This document shows, one piece after another, positions 31,811-43,301 of a stretch of 64,000 bases of DNA. Numbering within the stretch: position 1 is the first letter of the stretch; each line of letters begins with the position of its first letter. Source of the stretch: Phytophthora hibernalis (lineage: Eukaryota > Oomycota > Peronosporomycetes > Peronosporales > Peronosporaceae); assembly GCA_012656075.1 (NCBI GenBank), contig JAAKBF010000092.1:124001-188000 (forward strand), given 5' to 3'. The notes under the pieces were generated by a model. The model had not been told where the DNA came from. It ran no database searches and saw only the letters and a program-made list of their open reading frames with translations. Made by a program: the position numbers and the translations under genes.

Positions 31811-34800
31811 ATGGAGGGACAGTGGCGTCAAGAGATCGCCGAGGACATGCGCAAGAAGATGATCACGGAAATGTACGTCTCTCGGCCTCTCGTTTGCAGC
31901 GCTTGCGGCCCTTATGAACCCATTGGGAGCCAAGATAAGGCCGGCCCAAGAAACGGCCCCTCCTCGCGTTTTGAGGCTGCAAGCGCCTTGAATTGGACTC
32001 TTGGTTCGTGGAAGATACTGAATTGTATGTCTTGTAGGTACCATGAGCTGGCGCGGATCTCCGGCGAGGTGGACAAGCAGAAAGTGTGGGGTCGGCCGCC
32101 AAGTTCGAGCTCATGCTGTGGTCCAGCAGCCCCGACCGGGTGAGTGGCTGTAGTGTAGATGTGGGCTGTGGGCTGTGCTGATGGTGTGTGTCTGTAGAGC
32201 TCGTACTTGATGAAGATGCAGCGGAAGATCCTGAGTCTGAAGAAGAAGCCAGGCCCCGGTGAGATGCAGCAGCCCAACATGGCGGCCAACGCCTTGAATG
32301 CTGCGGCTAACGGCATGAACGGAGGCCTGAACCTGAACATGAACGCGAACAACATGAGCGCGGTCATGAACGCCCAGCAGTTCCAGCAGAACAACGTGGC
32401 TGTAAGCCAGGCGATGAACAACTTCCAACAGCAAGCTCAAGCCCAGGCTCAAGCACAAGCTCAGGCGCAAGCACAGGCTCAAGCGCAAGCCCAGGCTCAA
32501 GCTCAGGCCCAGCAACAGAGCGCTGCGGCGCTGGCTGCGACCACTGTTGGTGTCTCCGCCGGTTTGAACCCCGCTGTGTCAGCGGGATTGAACGCTGTGA
32601 GTACCGCTCCGACGACGACCGGCACAACACCATCGGTGAGCATCCCTACTCCACCGCAACAACAGGCCCAGCAGTGGCTGCAGCGTATCCAAGTGCAATT
32701 CCAGGCCCAGCAGCGGCAGCTACTCCACACGCAGAATCAGGAGTCGCAGCAGTTGCGGCAACAGCATCAGAATCAGCAGCAACAACTCGCGCTGCAGCAA
32801 CGACAGCAGGCTGTGGCTCCTGATCTGTGTCGCCAGCAATTGCAAACGCTGCAGCAGCAGCATCAACTTGCGCGAACACGACTTCAACACCTGCACAAGA
32901 GCAAGCAACAGCAGCTACAGCGCAAGCAGCAGCAATACTTGATGCAGAAGCAGCACCAGCTTCAGCAACAGCAGCAGCAGCAGGGTCAAATGGCGCCGAC
33001 GTCAACTGCGGCCACTAATAACGGCGTAGCATCTACGAGTATGATGGCTGCTACACCAGCGGGTGCCACGTCGGTCTCAATGTCGCTTCCGAACGCGACG
33101 ACGGTACAAACCACTGCTCCTACTGTTCCTACGACTCAAGCAGCAGCGCTTGCAGCAGCTCAGCGTGGAGTGAAGCCTGAGCAGCTTGCGGCTGCACATA
33201 CCCAACAAGCAGCTATGCGAGAGATGCAGCGTGTCCAGAACACGACACAGTTGCACGCTGACAGCGCGTTGAAGCACCAAATTCCCAATGGTTCTGCGGA
33301 GACCACAGCACCTACTCCTACAATTCCAGCGACAACTTCGACGACTTCTGCAACCACCACAGGAAATGCCACCCAGACCTACGTGGAGAGACTGAAGGAG
33401 ATGAAAAAGAAGTACTGGGATGATCTGGTCATTGTGTATCGAGAGTTTGAACGTATGGTGAAGCAAAAACCGGCGAATCAGCAGCAAGAGCGCATCAACA
33501 CCTTCCTCGTGAATCTAAAGCGTATCATAGCGCTGCTGCAGCAGGACCCGTCGAAGGTCACAAGCAACAATAAGAATGACTTGGATCGCGTGGAAGCACA
33601 TATTCATAAGCAGGTGCTGCCGATCTTGGAACGCTTGAAAAACAAGACTCAGCCGCAGCGGCGGTGGGGGAACGAATGATGCTACCTCAGCGGGCGGAAG
33701 CAATGGTGCTGTGGCAACTCAGCAGGAACAACTGAAGAAGGCCCAGGAGGCTCAACGGTTGGCCCAGATGCAGGAGATGCAAAAGAAAATGCAAGAGCAG
33801 CAGAAGGCAGAGGCCCAAAGGAAGCTTCTGGAGGAGCAGAAGATGAAGATGCAGCTCGAGGCTGAAGCGGCTACCAAGAAGCAAGAAGCGCTGGAACAGC
33901 AACGAAAACTGAAGCAAAAGCAACTGCAGGCTCAGCATGCTCAACAACAAGCCCTCTTGCAGCAGCAGCAACAACAACGGCAACAACTATTGGCGCAGCA
34001 GCAGGCCCAGCTGAAAGCCCAGAACCAGCTCCGCATGAACGCAGCCGCTCAGCAACAAAATGGGGCCGTTTCTGGGGCCATGGGAACAACAGCAACGGCA
34101 GCCACGATGCTTGCCGCGAGTAATGGCCTTGCTACGACAATCACTGGCAATGGGAATAGTGTGTCGACTACTAGTTTGGGAGGTTCTCTACAGACCCCTA
34201 TTGACATTTCCGCTTCGTCGTCTCCAGGAGGATCCAATGTACCGAACGGTATGGCATCGTTGACCCCGCGCAATACCGCACTTTCAAGCTCCCAGAGACG
34301 CGCAAACAGCAGTTGACGGCCCAGCACGCTAAGCTGCGCGAGCAGCAGCAGGAGCTGATCTTGCAGCAAAGTCGCGCCAAAACGCCGTCACATCAGGCGA
34401 AGCTGGCGCACCAAGCCCAGCGTCTTGCGCAGATGATCAATAAGATCTCGCAGCAATTGGTGCAGTGCAAACTAGCGGAGGAATATGAGCAGTCCAAGAG
34501 TATGAGTATGGGTACGACAATTTCTCAGCCAACGCTGTCGCAGTCCACGGCTGCGCCAACGGAGCTGAACAAGGCTACGACTATAAAGCCTGAGCTCGCC
34601 GCTTCCACTGCGACCACACCAGCCATGAACTTCCTGGGCACTTCGGCTCCTGCTGCTGCTACTGCTGGACCGACACAAGATACTGCAATGAAGGTTGAAG
34701 CCACTGCTGCCAGCGCTGCTGTGGGGACAGGCTCAACCCAGATGGAATCCGTGAAGTTGGACGAGAATTTCAAATCAGTGTTACCCGACATGACAGGTCT

Positions 34801-34941
34801 TGGCGCATCCGAGAAGCTGTTGACGGCTGTAGCGGCCTATGAGAAGCACAATCCGGAGGTTCTGAAGCGGGGGCTGCGCGGTTCTCGCGTATTGCCGTCA
34901 CGATCGGCGCCAAGCTCAACACTGCCTACGTGACTTCCTAG
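31811..34941 (+). CDS. MED15: Mediator subunit 15 (KIX domain, Gln-rich)
   Basis: Tail-module subunit of Mediator, linking transcription activators to RNA polymerase II in the nucleus. The N-terminal KIX domain is spread over three exons: MEGQWRQEIAEDMRKKMITE (31811-31872), MYHELARISGEVDKQKVWG plus AAKFELMLWSSSPDR (32038-32139), and SSYLMKMQRKILSLKKK (from 32198). Introns at 31873-32037 and 32140-32197 are GT-AG. The rest is Gln/Ala-rich, with a Gln-Ala hexamer-type repeat, a conserved middle (YVERLKEMKKKYWDDLVIVY), coiled-coil segments and a conserved C-terminus (RFSRIAVTIGAKLNTAYVTS, stop at 34939-34941). Four one-base shifts (near 32,093; GGGGG at 33666-33670; near 34,290; near 34,880) break the frame while homology continues across each. 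A consensus error is more likely than a dead gene. Confidence 0.8.
32432..32518 (+). repeat. Gln-Ala coding microsatellite
   Basis: CARGCN hexamers repeated about 14 times encode an uninterrupted (Gln-Ala)n run inside Med15. Codons are mixed (CAA/CAG, GCT/GCA/GCC), so the run is not freshly expanded. Confidence 0.9.
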
Positions 34942-36069
34942 AATGCGGATTCTGCGCTGCTCCGTGTGAAATGAAATCCTGCTTGGAATGGACGTCTGCT
35001 CTGCCGATGATAGTGTAAAATGGGCTAGGAAGGCTCACCAAGGAAAGCACCGCCAAGCAAAGCTCGTGAAGGTGAACGCGTTCACATAGTGGCAGATAGG
35101 AAAATAGGTTTTGCTCTATTTATGAGGTAACGCCGGTGTTTTGTGTTTGATCTACATGTACCATACCGGTACTGGTGAGAGTGCTGGATAACGTTACCTG
35201 AGCTCTTCCAGCCATCGAGTCAGCGCAGCCATGTCGCGCAGGATTTATTTTGTATTGAAGCGACATGACCGTGAGTGCGGCGTTGACAAGTCATGACTTC
35301 GCAATTCGTCCTCTGATGCCTCGTGTGGGAACTTTCAGCGTAGCAATAACTGGATACAGAATGCTGTATTTTTGTACTCTTACGAGTTTTGATTTCCTAG
35401 AAACCAACTTTTGAGGCGATGCCAGGAACACATCGCGTAGAGTTCTTGCTGTCACGTTGAGAAGCTCTCATCAACGCTGCTCCAAATCACCCGACATGTA
35501 TTAACATGTAAAAAACGATTTTGCTGTTGCTCTATGCAGCCGAAACGTCTTGCTGACAGCAAGTTGCTGCAACAGAATATCGCTCCAGTGAGTAGAGCTA
35601 AACCAAAAACACTGGTAGTGTTTTCGTTGCATCATGAGCGTCACCACCTCGAGGCTACACAACACGTACATACGATTTGGGTGTACCACACAATCGGTCC
35701 GCTTGTCCGCTCGATCGTCCGCTCTCGTCCACTTACTAAACCCAAGTTAAAGCGTTTTGGGCGTGAAACAGTCGAATCGGACTTTCATAGCCGAAAAGCA
35801 GACCCAGAGCACAAGAACCGAGTCGGAGCCCCCTGAAGAGCTCCCGCTATCCCTCGCGCCCCGCAATCGCCTACAACGCTTCGCAGTCCTCCAATCCATC
35901 CTCAGAGCCAATTGCAGCTCTGCAGCCATTGCCACGCTCGAGATCGCATTGCACAATTCATTCCGGTGCTGTTTTTCTCGCGCACGACCGGAATCTCCAC
36001 TGTCTGCCGTCGAAACCAATCGCCAGTTGCCGTTTACAGTCATTTAAGGCCGTCCTCAACGTCGGTGCC
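34942..36069. other. intergenic between Med15 and the Sds3-like gene
   Basis: 1.1 kb with no recognisable gene. The last 300 bases are open in two frames without an ATG in good context; the downstream start at 36070 is preferred because it begins the conserved acidic/Ser-Thr-rich N-terminus. Confidence 0.5.
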
Positions 36070-37282
36070 ATGTCGACAATTATGGTGGAGCAACCCCGCC
36101 AATCAGAGATGGATACACCTGCAGTGGACGCCAAAGGGACCAAGAGGCCCACCACACCCGACGCGGCTCCGGAGCCTATGGACGTGGATATGCAGAGGAC
36201 GTCGGTGGACAGCAGTGATGCATCCACCGTCTGTGCCAATGGAAAGAAGACGGCGTCTATTGTTGCAGCTGATGCGACCACTAAACGCAACACCGAGAGC
36301 CCAGAAGAGACGTCCAGGAAACTGCTGGAGCGAGCAAAGCGCCGACTGCAGATTCAGATGCAGTACGTGGAGAACGCAAGACGCACAATTCTGGATGAGA
36401 CCCATCCGGATATGGCTGAGAGACTGCAAGTGCTTGTCGAGGAGCGCGATCGGCTCCTGCGTGTAGCCAAGCAACGCAGCGAGTACTTCCAGACCGGCAC
36501 AGGTGTGATCTTTGACTACGAGTGCAACGAGGCCAACTCGGAGTATGACGTGCACTGCGAGAAGCTGCGCCAGGATATGCTGGAGGAGATCCACCATGAG
36601 ATGGAGATCCTGCACGACCAGCGCAAGGGCGGCCACACCTATGGTACGGGGAACTGATTGTTTACATTGAGTTGTTGTGTTGTTGCTGATATTTTGGTGA
36701 TCAAAATGACAGCTCGGGCGACGACTCGCAAGACGCGAAGTACCCGCACTAAAAACGGCTCCGAGTCGGGCGTTGCTGCTCTAGACACTGCACAGAAGGT
36801 CAAGAAGCGCGCGGGCTATGTATTTCAACCGCTTGAGAACAAGTTGGGCCAGTCTGAAATTGACCACGACGTGCGCGAGCTTGCCACCAGCTACGAGACA
36901 ACGAAAAAGCGTCGCATGGATTTTGACACCGGTACGCCGTTATCTGCACCTTCTGATGGTGCCACTGCTTGCGCTGATGCAGCTTTGCGTGTTTTGCAGA
37001 CGGCGAGATCCCCACAGTGGCCAAATACTACCGCAATAAGTTCCTGTACCGAGACTGGGTTTTCAGGAGGGCGACGAGGTCTATGTACTCAACTATCCGG
37101 CGTCCAGTGAATACGCGGCAGTCATCAGCGGCATCACGCCTTCCGAGCTGCTCGTGCTCTCGGAGAAGGGCAAGTTCTACCGCTTGGTCATCATGGACAT
37201 CCGACAGGGTCGTGTGGTGCTCACGACGCTGTCATCAGAGCAGGCTGCGTCCCGGGACGATCTCGGCGACGCAAGTCCATAG
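36070..37282 (+). CDS. Sds3/BRMS1-like chromatin repressor subunit
   Basis: Likely subunit of an Sin3-type histone deacetylase complex. Exon 1 (36070-36643) has a disordered N-terminus and then the Sds3-like coiled coil: LLERAKRRLQIQMQYVENAR, HPDMAERLQVLVEERDRLL, VIFDYECNEANSEYDVHCEK and LRQDMLEEIHHEMEIL. Exon 2 (36713-36931) is a basic linker with KKRAGYVFQPLENKLGQSEI. Exon 3 (37000-37282) is a small beta domain, IPTVAKYYRNKFLYRDWVF then GDEVYVLNYPASSEYAAVIS and LVLSEKGKFYRLVIMDIRQG, that looks Tudor/SH3-like. Introns of 69 and 68 bases are GT-AG and keep frame. One base is missing in a T-run (TTTT at 37060-37063); with it restored the protein is about 358 residues. Confidence 0.75.
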
Positions 37283-37449
37283 ACGCACCGCCATTCTTGC
37301 CGGTGCCACTCTTTCCGCTTGTGTTTGTCCTGGGTTTGCCGCCTTGTGCCTTAATTTTGCTTATCCCATCCCCAATTACTTGAAAAACAACATTGCGGTG
37401 CCATTGAACCAGCAGTTTCTAGCTACGCCTCTTCCGACCCAGAGAGTCT

Positions 37450-38010
37450 TCACTGCGCCGCAGCAGCCTCCTTTGCCCGCTTGTCGGCCAGGTACTTGGC
37501 TGCCGCCGTCTGCTTGCGCTCCTCCTCCTCCTTCTCGGCATACATTTCGGGTACCTCCAGACCCACGCGACGCGCCGAGCGGTTGACGATCTCTTGTCCC
37601 GAGAGCTTCTTTTCCAGTCCTGCATCCAGCGCCCACAAGTGCTGCAAAGAGACAACGTTAGCTCCTCGAATTCTGATGATTGACACACCGGAACGCCACG
37701 TACGCGTTGCTCCTGGACGCCCTGCAGCAGCATCAGGTAGTCACTGGCCTCTGCACGGTACGCACGCATTGCAGCGCGGTCATTCTCGTGCTGGCGAGCT
37801 CGGTACTGCAGTGGGGAGTAGACAATCAATTGTGAGAGGATAGAAGAGCGAACAGGTGGAGTTAGAGCACCGGACCTGCGTGAGGATCTGCTGCGAGAAC
37901 TTGCAGTCACGGACGGAGTCCTGCGAGCTGCGAGCGCGCGCCACACGCAGCAGCGAGCGCAGGTTCTTGAGCACCTCCGTCTTGGAGCCGATGCGCAGTC
38001 CCCTTGCCAT
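37450..38010 (-). CDS. FMC1: FMC1-like ATP synthase assembly factor
   Basis: Small mitochondrial protein of the LYR-like FMC1 family, which helps assemble the F1 part of ATP synthase in yeast and human. Three exons on the minus strand splice cleanly: 38010-37876 (MARGLRIGSKTEVLKNLRSL...QQILTQ), 37805-37704 (YRARQHENDRAAMRAYRAEA...QEQR) and 37641-37450 (HLWALDAGLEKKLSGQEIVN...). Introns of 70 and 62 bases are GT-AG and phase 0. The product is 142 residues, with family landmarks LRSLLRVARA, the Gln-rich first helix, DYLMLLQ, and GLEVPEMY near the end. The C-terminus is a Glu/Lys/Ala-rich helix longer than in fungi. It shares a 155-base promoter with the divergent riboflavin gene. Confidence 0.75.
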
Positions 38011-38165
38011 TTTTGATGATTGTTTGGTGTCGGGGATTGATGACGTCCCGACACAAAGTGTACGTAATATTGCGTGGTGCACATACGTACGATCTGATTG
38101 GTGCGTGGTTTCGCCAATCGCAGCAACCTGATTACGAATGCACGTACGTCAGACTTTGACCCAGC
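38011..38165. promoter_or_regulatory. bidirectional promoter, FMC1 / RibB copy 1
   Basis: Only 155 bases separate the two divergent start codons, so both promoters must lie here. It holds repeated CGTACG words (ACGTACGTCA, ACATACGTACG); no firm core element can be assigned by eye. Confidence 0.5.
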
Positions 38166-39314
38166 ATGTCATTGCAACAATTGCGACCTCGACCACAGAC
38201 TCCGATCTATCTTACTGCAGTTATGGCTACTGGAACCACCACATTGAACGGTGCCAAGGCCAATAATGGCACCACGCCCATTGAAGAAGCGCTCGAGACC
38301 ATCCGTCAAGGAGGTTTTGTGGTCGTCATGGACAATGAAGACCGTGAAAACGAAGGTGACCTCATCGCTGCCGCTGAATTCGCTACTGAACAACGCGTGG
38401 CTTTCATGTTGCGTCACTCGACAGGCATCGTGTGTGTTCCGGCGCTGCCTCCTCGTCTAGAGGAGCTGAAGCTTCCACTCATGGTGGAGAACAACACGGA
38501 GGCGCACAAGTGCAAGTTCGCCATCACTGTGGACCTGAAAGAGGGCAACTCCACGGGCGTCTCGGCTGCTGACCGATCTCGTACGATTCGTGCATTGGCA
38601 GACCCTAAGATGACTCCGGCAGCGTTCAATCGACCGGGGCACATTTTCCCGTTGCTGGCTCAAGAAGGTGGCGTCATGGTGCGTGCGGGTCACACCGAGG
38701 CGGCTATTGACCTCGCTAGACTTGCTGGCGTGTCTCCAGTAGGCTACCTCTGTGAAATGATGGGCGATGACGGCCGTATGCTGCGCCGCCCACAGTTACA
38801 GGAGTTCTCTCAGAAGCACAACCTGCCTCTGGTCACGATTTCGGACCTTATCCGCTATCGCTCACGCACGGAGACGCTCATCCAGCGAACGGAAGTGAAC
38901 GAGTCTAAAGTTCTGACTCCTATGGGCGAGTTTGCGTTGTTGGAGTACAGCTCGCTTGTGCAGGAGGATCAGACGTACCACGCGCTTGTGTTTGGTGATG
39001 TGAGCGGCCTGAAGAACGTGCCTGTGTTCCTGGTGGAGGACGGATTCGAGCACGGATTGCAAGCGCAGTGGGCGCAGAAGCAAGTGGTTCATCATGGCAG
39101 CGGCGTGTTGATCTACGTGCATGGATCGACGCAGCTCCTGCAGGTCAGCGGCGAGTTGATGGCGCGCCAGAGTATCTTTGGAATGGCCATGCAAATCGTG
39201 CGAGACCTGAAGGTTGCCTCCGTGCGTCTGCTGTCAGCGGCCGAGTCCAGTTTCGACCCGAATGGTTTTGGCATTGAAATCACAGGCAGCGAGCATCTTG
39301 CAACGTCGGCGTAA
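38166..39314 (+). CDS. DHBP synthase with degenerate GTP cyclohydrolase II domain, copy 1
   Basis: Riboflavin pathway enzyme making 3,4-dihydroxy-2-butanone 4-phosphate from ribulose 5-phosphate. Intact, 382 residues (363 from an internal ATG at 38223, which aligns better with copy 2). The RibB domain has its active-site signatures: VVVMDNEDRENEGDL, HSTGIVCV, STGVSAADR, and RPGHIFPLLAQEGGVMVRAGHTEA. The second half (from about residue 230) has the outline of GTP cyclohydrolase II (VTPxGEF, HALVFGDVSG) but lacks the zinc-binding Cys set and the catalytic Arg/Tyr block. It can hardly have cyclohydrolase activity and may be structural or regulatory, as in bacterial RibBX-type hybrids. No introns. 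Copy 2 follows in tandem. Confidence 0.9.
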   Translation: MSLQQLRPRPQTPIYLTAVMATGTTTLNGAKANNGTTPIEEALETIRQGGFVVVMDNEDRENEGDLIAAAEFATEQRVAFMLRHSTGIVCVPALPPRLEELKLPLMVENNTEAHKCKFAITVDLKEGNSTGVSAADRSRTIRALADPKMTPAAFNRPGHIFPLLAQEGGVMVRAGHTEAAIDLARLAGVSPVGYLCEMMGDDGRMLRRPQLQEFSQKHNLPLVTISDLIRYRSRTETLIQRTEVNESKVLTPMGEFALLEYSSLVQEDQTYHALVFGDVSGLKNVPVFLVEDGFEHGLQAQWAQKQVVHHGSGVLIYVHGSTQLLQVSGELMARQSIFGMAMQIVRDLKVASVRLLSAAESSFDPNGFGIEITGSEHLATSA

Positions 39315-39783
39315 GAGGTAGACTTCAGATTTTGGCTAGAAGAAGACACGAGCTGCCAATGCACGCATAACTTCCACGTATTTGATACCGTCAATTTTGC
39401 TGTGCAATGGCTAAATACATCGCAACTTCTCGATCCATTGCAACGATCCTGCTGCACACTTCTAGCAAGCACATCATCATTGAGGACAAGTTGGTTTGTG
39501 AGCAGCATGGGACAGTTTGCCACGTTGCTGTTTGCGTCAACGGTCCGATTCAGTGATTGGCCACACCCAGCAGGTTTCCTCCAATCAACAGTCAGCCTTA
39601 CCAACCTCACATACCTACCCAAGATCATTAAAACCCCACCTTCAGCACACACATTGTTCCTCCATCCGTATCATAACCCTCCTATACCTCATATCCCAAA
39701 ATCTCTTCCACGTCGCCGTCGATTACGAGTTGCAACGTCAGTCTCCAATCCCATTGCTACATCGACCTCTTCCAGCACAAGTC
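39315..39783. other. intergenic between tandem RibB genes
   Basis: 469 bases. Pyrimidine-rich from 39,580 on, and open in one frame upstream of the ATG at 39784 without an in-frame start in good context. Presumed to hold the copy 1 terminator and the copy 2 promoter. Confidence 0.5.
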
Positions 39784-40843
39784 ATGACCACATCCACCAA
39801 CAACGCGGGCACTTCGTCCATCGAAGACGCACTCGAGGCCATCCGCAAGGGCGGCTTCGTGGTCGTAATGGACAACGAGGACCGCGAGAACGAGGGCGAC
39901 CTCATCGCTGCTGCAGAGTTCGCTACAGAGCAGCGCGTGGCTTTCATGTTGCGTCACTCGACGGGTATCGTGTGTGTTCCAGCCCTAGCTCCACGTATCA
40001 ATGAGCTTCAACTACCACTTATGGTGGAGAACAACACGGAGGTGCACAAGTGCAAGTTCACGGTCACCGTAGACCTGAAAGAGGGCAACTCGACGGGCGT
40101 CTCGGCTGCTGATAGAGCGCGTACCATTCGTGCACTAGCCGACCCGCAAGTCGGGCCCGCAGCTTTCAACCGTCCAGGCCACATCTTCCCTCTGCTGGCT
40201 CAAGAAGGCGGCGTCATGGTGCGTGCAGGACACACGGAGGCCGCCACGGACCTCGCCAGACTCGCAGGTGTCCAACCTGTGGGCTACATCTGTGAGATGA
40301 ACGACGATGACGGACGTATGCTACGTCGTCCGCAGCTGCAGGAGTTCTCCAAGCAACATGACGCCGCTCATCACCATCTCGGACCTGATTCGCTACCGCG
40401 CGCGTACGGAGACGCTCGTGCAGCGCACGCTGCAGCAGAAGATTGTCACTCCTATTGGGGAGTTTGTTAGTGTCGAGTACAAGTCCCTCGTGCAGGAGCA
40501 GACGTACCACGCACTGGTGTTCGGCGATGTGAGCGGTAAAGCTGATGTGCCCGTGTTCCTGGTGGAGGACGGCTTTGACGCCGGTCTGCAGGCGCAGTGG
40601 GCGCAAAAGCACGTGGTTGGTCATGGATCTGGAGTGCTCATCTACGTGCACGGGTCGGAGCAACTGCTGCAGATTAGCGGTGAGCTCATGGCGCGTCAGA
40701 GCATCTTCGGCATGGCCATGCAGATCACGCGCGACCTCAAGGTGGAATCGGTGAGGCTGCTTACGACGACGGATGCGAGCTTTGATCCACACAACTTTGG
40801 CGTGGAGGTCTCGGGCACCGAACGTCTTGTTATGTCAGCCTAA
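39784..40843 (+). CDS. DHBP synthase with degenerate GTP cyclohydrolase II domain, copy 2
   Basis: Tandem paralogue of the preceding gene, sharing all RibB active-site blocks (VVVMDNEDRENEGDL, HSTGIVCV, STGVSAADR, RPGHIFPLLAQEGG). The C-terminal half is also cyclohydrolase II-like without the metal-binding Cys. The start at 39784 gives MTTSTNNAGTSSIEDALEAI. Near 40,355 the frame changes: at AAGCAACATGACG either two bases are missing or one is extra. After it the sequence resumes exactly as in copy 1 (LITISDLIRYRARTETLVQR to the TAA at 40843). The extent of copy divergence, mostly synonymous, says both were under selection, so the shift may be a sequence error. About 352 residues when read through. 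Confidence 0.85.
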
Positions 40844-41052
40844 GTGTTTATAGACTTACTACATAGGACATTTGATAGAACATGCAAAGCTGTCGTGTTG
40901 AGCTTTAGCAATGACAGCAACGAAATAAAGGCATCACAACAATCGTACAAAGCGCTACAGTACTCACCTGCGCATATTGGAGTCTACAGGCTTGGACGCT
41001 CTCAGTTAAACGAACATTTCGACTGCTGGTGCCAACTTCATTCCTCTAACAC
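40844..41052. other. convergent 3' intergenic spacer
   Basis: 209 bases between the ends of RibB copy 2 and the QSOX gene. Contains AATAAA at 40,923, a possible poly(A) signal for copy 2. Confidence 0.45.
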
Positions 41053-42992
41053 TCACTTGCGCGGAACCTGGCGATAAGCCTTCTGCTTCGAGGCACGGGA
41101 GCGCACGAAGAACAAGTAGCCACCCACAGCCGCCACAGGAAGAATGTACCAAGCGAACAGAGTCACAGGAGGTGCCGTGACACCCTGGAGACCGTCCTTC
41201 GGCTCCGTCTTGGAGTCAGCGACGAGCTCCTTGGTGTTGGCTGCGTTCTTGATACCCAGCTCCGCATCCTTCGGACGGTACTCCTCACCACCCTGAGGCT
41301 CTACTGCGGTCGGCTCCTTTGCCTTCGACTCGGCGGCATTCTCCTTGACCTCCTCGACAAGTTTGATCTCAGGCACTGTTTGCTGGGTAGGGGCCGTGGT
41401 CTCCTTTTTATCTTCGCGACGCAGCGCCGCGGCGGCTGTGACCATCGGGGCAGTCACCGCAGTCTTCACCAGAGGAACCACCACGTCGCGATAGCCGTAG
41501 GTGTTGCTCAGCCACTTATCCACTTCAACGAGTTCCCACGCATCCTCCTTGCCACAGGTCGGACAAAGTTCGGGCTTCGGCCAGATAGGGTGGTGCAGCC
41601 GTTTGTTTACAGAGTTGTGCTGTTCCCACAGCCAACGACGCAGCGCCAGCGGCTTGTCCTCTGCGTCCTTGATCTTCTTGACGGCTTCAACAGTGTTCTC
41701 CTTCAAGAAGTGGTCACGGCAGTTCGCACAGCCAAAGAAGTGCTTCATGAAGCGACGGATCGACGCCACCACAGACACCATAAGTTCACCACTACGAGCT
41801 CCAGTCTCAGTCGGGTTCAAAGTCAGCATGTGGAACATGCTCCACTGACCGCACGTATACAGCGCGCAGGCACGATAACTCGCTCCTTGGCCGAGGAACA
41901 AGTCATTCATCCGCTGCCACTCGGGGGTCGTGACGCCCGTAAAGTCATAGCGTGCTTCCTCCGCCTGGAACGCAGCAACCGATCCTGCCTGCCACTCCTT
42001 GATGATCGCGTCCCACGTGTCAAAGTCCAGCAGCTCCTTGCCCTTCACCTTCTCGTACAGCGGTTTGATGACCTTGCGATTAATCGCGCCGGGGAACGTC
42101 TCGGACACCATCTTCAGCCATCCCTTCAGCGCGTCAAACTCCTCGTCGTCCATAACCTCACTCGCCATAAACGCACCCTGCTTGAGTCCGAACACAAAGG
42201 CCGAGGCCGCATCCTGAATCCGCGTGGTTTGGTTCATCGGGAGCGTCGACTCCTCCCAAATCGCTGGCTTGGGCGTCTCTGTGGCCTTGGTTGTGTTCTT
42301 CTCCTTGGCGTCCAGCTTCTTCGACCCGTCCTTCTTCTCAGCAGCCTTGTCCTCAGCCTTCGAACCCTCCTTCTCACTCGGTGGCGTGTATCCTGGAGGC
42401 CACGTGCCCGTCTCATTGAACGCCACCTCAGCGAACACACTGTTGACGTAGTCCTTGACCTCCTGCACCGTGTGGGTACCGATGATCCTCTTGTTCTCGG
42501 CCTTGGGGTGTTTCTTGTCGAAATTGAGCGTCATGAGCGTCGGGAAGCCCGTGATGCCCACGCGTCGACACTTGACGTGGTCCATGCAGCTCAGTGCACC
42601 CACATAAATGTTGCCCTTGGCCTTGTAATAGGCCGCGAGTTCGAAGTACGCGGGGCGAAGTGTTTGTAGTGTGGGCAGCTATGACACATAGACGAAAATG
42701 GTCATAACTCGGTCAATTATCATTGTATTCCGGCGGTGAAAGGCCGACCACACAGCTCTGTATCTGCTGCTTAACTTACAATGGATGGTAGAAGTCCACG
42801 ACCCACGGCTTGTCCGTCTTGGCCATGTGCTCGTCCCAGTTCTTGTCCGTGAGGTACGTGATATTAGGGTGGCCGTCCGGGAAGAGCGGCTCGCCCTTGT
42901 CCTTGGGGTCAATGGCAGCACCTGAGACCGGCGCAGGAGACGTCAGCAGCGCCACAACTGACGCCAACGCCAGCGCCAGCGACGAGCTGCAT
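41053..42992 (-). CDS. quiescin sulfhydryl oxidase (QSOX), membrane-anchored
   Basis: Flavin-linked enzyme forming disulfides in secreted proteins. Exon 1 (42992-42780) encodes a signal peptide and the start of a thioredoxin domain (NWDEHMAKTDKPWVVDFYHP). A GT-AG intron (42779-42679) follows. Exon 2 (42678-41053) continues with FCPHYKHFAP, KCRRVGITGFPTLMTL, a charged linker, and the Erv/ALR domain: YTCGQWSMFHMLTLNP, FFGCANCRDHFLKE with the catalytic CxxC, and LWEQHNSVNKRL for FAD binding. Then come CPTC, a Lys/Glu-rich stem, and a C-terminal membrane segment (FAWYILPVAAVGGYLFFV). The thioredoxin active site reads CPHY, not CxxC. One extra C after the ATG (near 42,988) and one missing base near 42,650 break the frame; across both the homology continues. 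Confidence 0.85.
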
Positions 42993-43301
42993 GTCGATAA
43001 CTTTGTGACGCTTTAACTGCCGATGGAAGAGTGAGGAGCTCCAGACCAGATTAAGGACGGTGTATAGAAGCCGGATAACCGCTGGATAAAGACGTAAAGG
43101 AGCTGGCTCCACGTGTGAAGTTCAACATTTTGCCTCGACATTTGAGATTTTCATGATTATTTTGGAAATAATTTTCGGCTTCATCGAACACCAAGATAAA
43201 AGTTTTCGGCTTCATCAATAAAAGTCTCAGCATGACACTGAATAAGAATTGTTTTTACTTGATCTACTTCGAGTATTTGACTCACCTGTTCAGAATCCCT
43301 G

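Noticed and set aside
32364..33018. Several Ala/Val-, Leu- or Ser-rich ORFs opposite or beside the Gln repeats of Med15
   Set aside because: These are frame shadows of CAG/CAA repeats.
41380..42669. 429-codon plus-strand ORF opposite QSOX
   Set aside because: Shadow of the QSOX coding sequence; the minus strand has all Erv and thioredoxin motifs.
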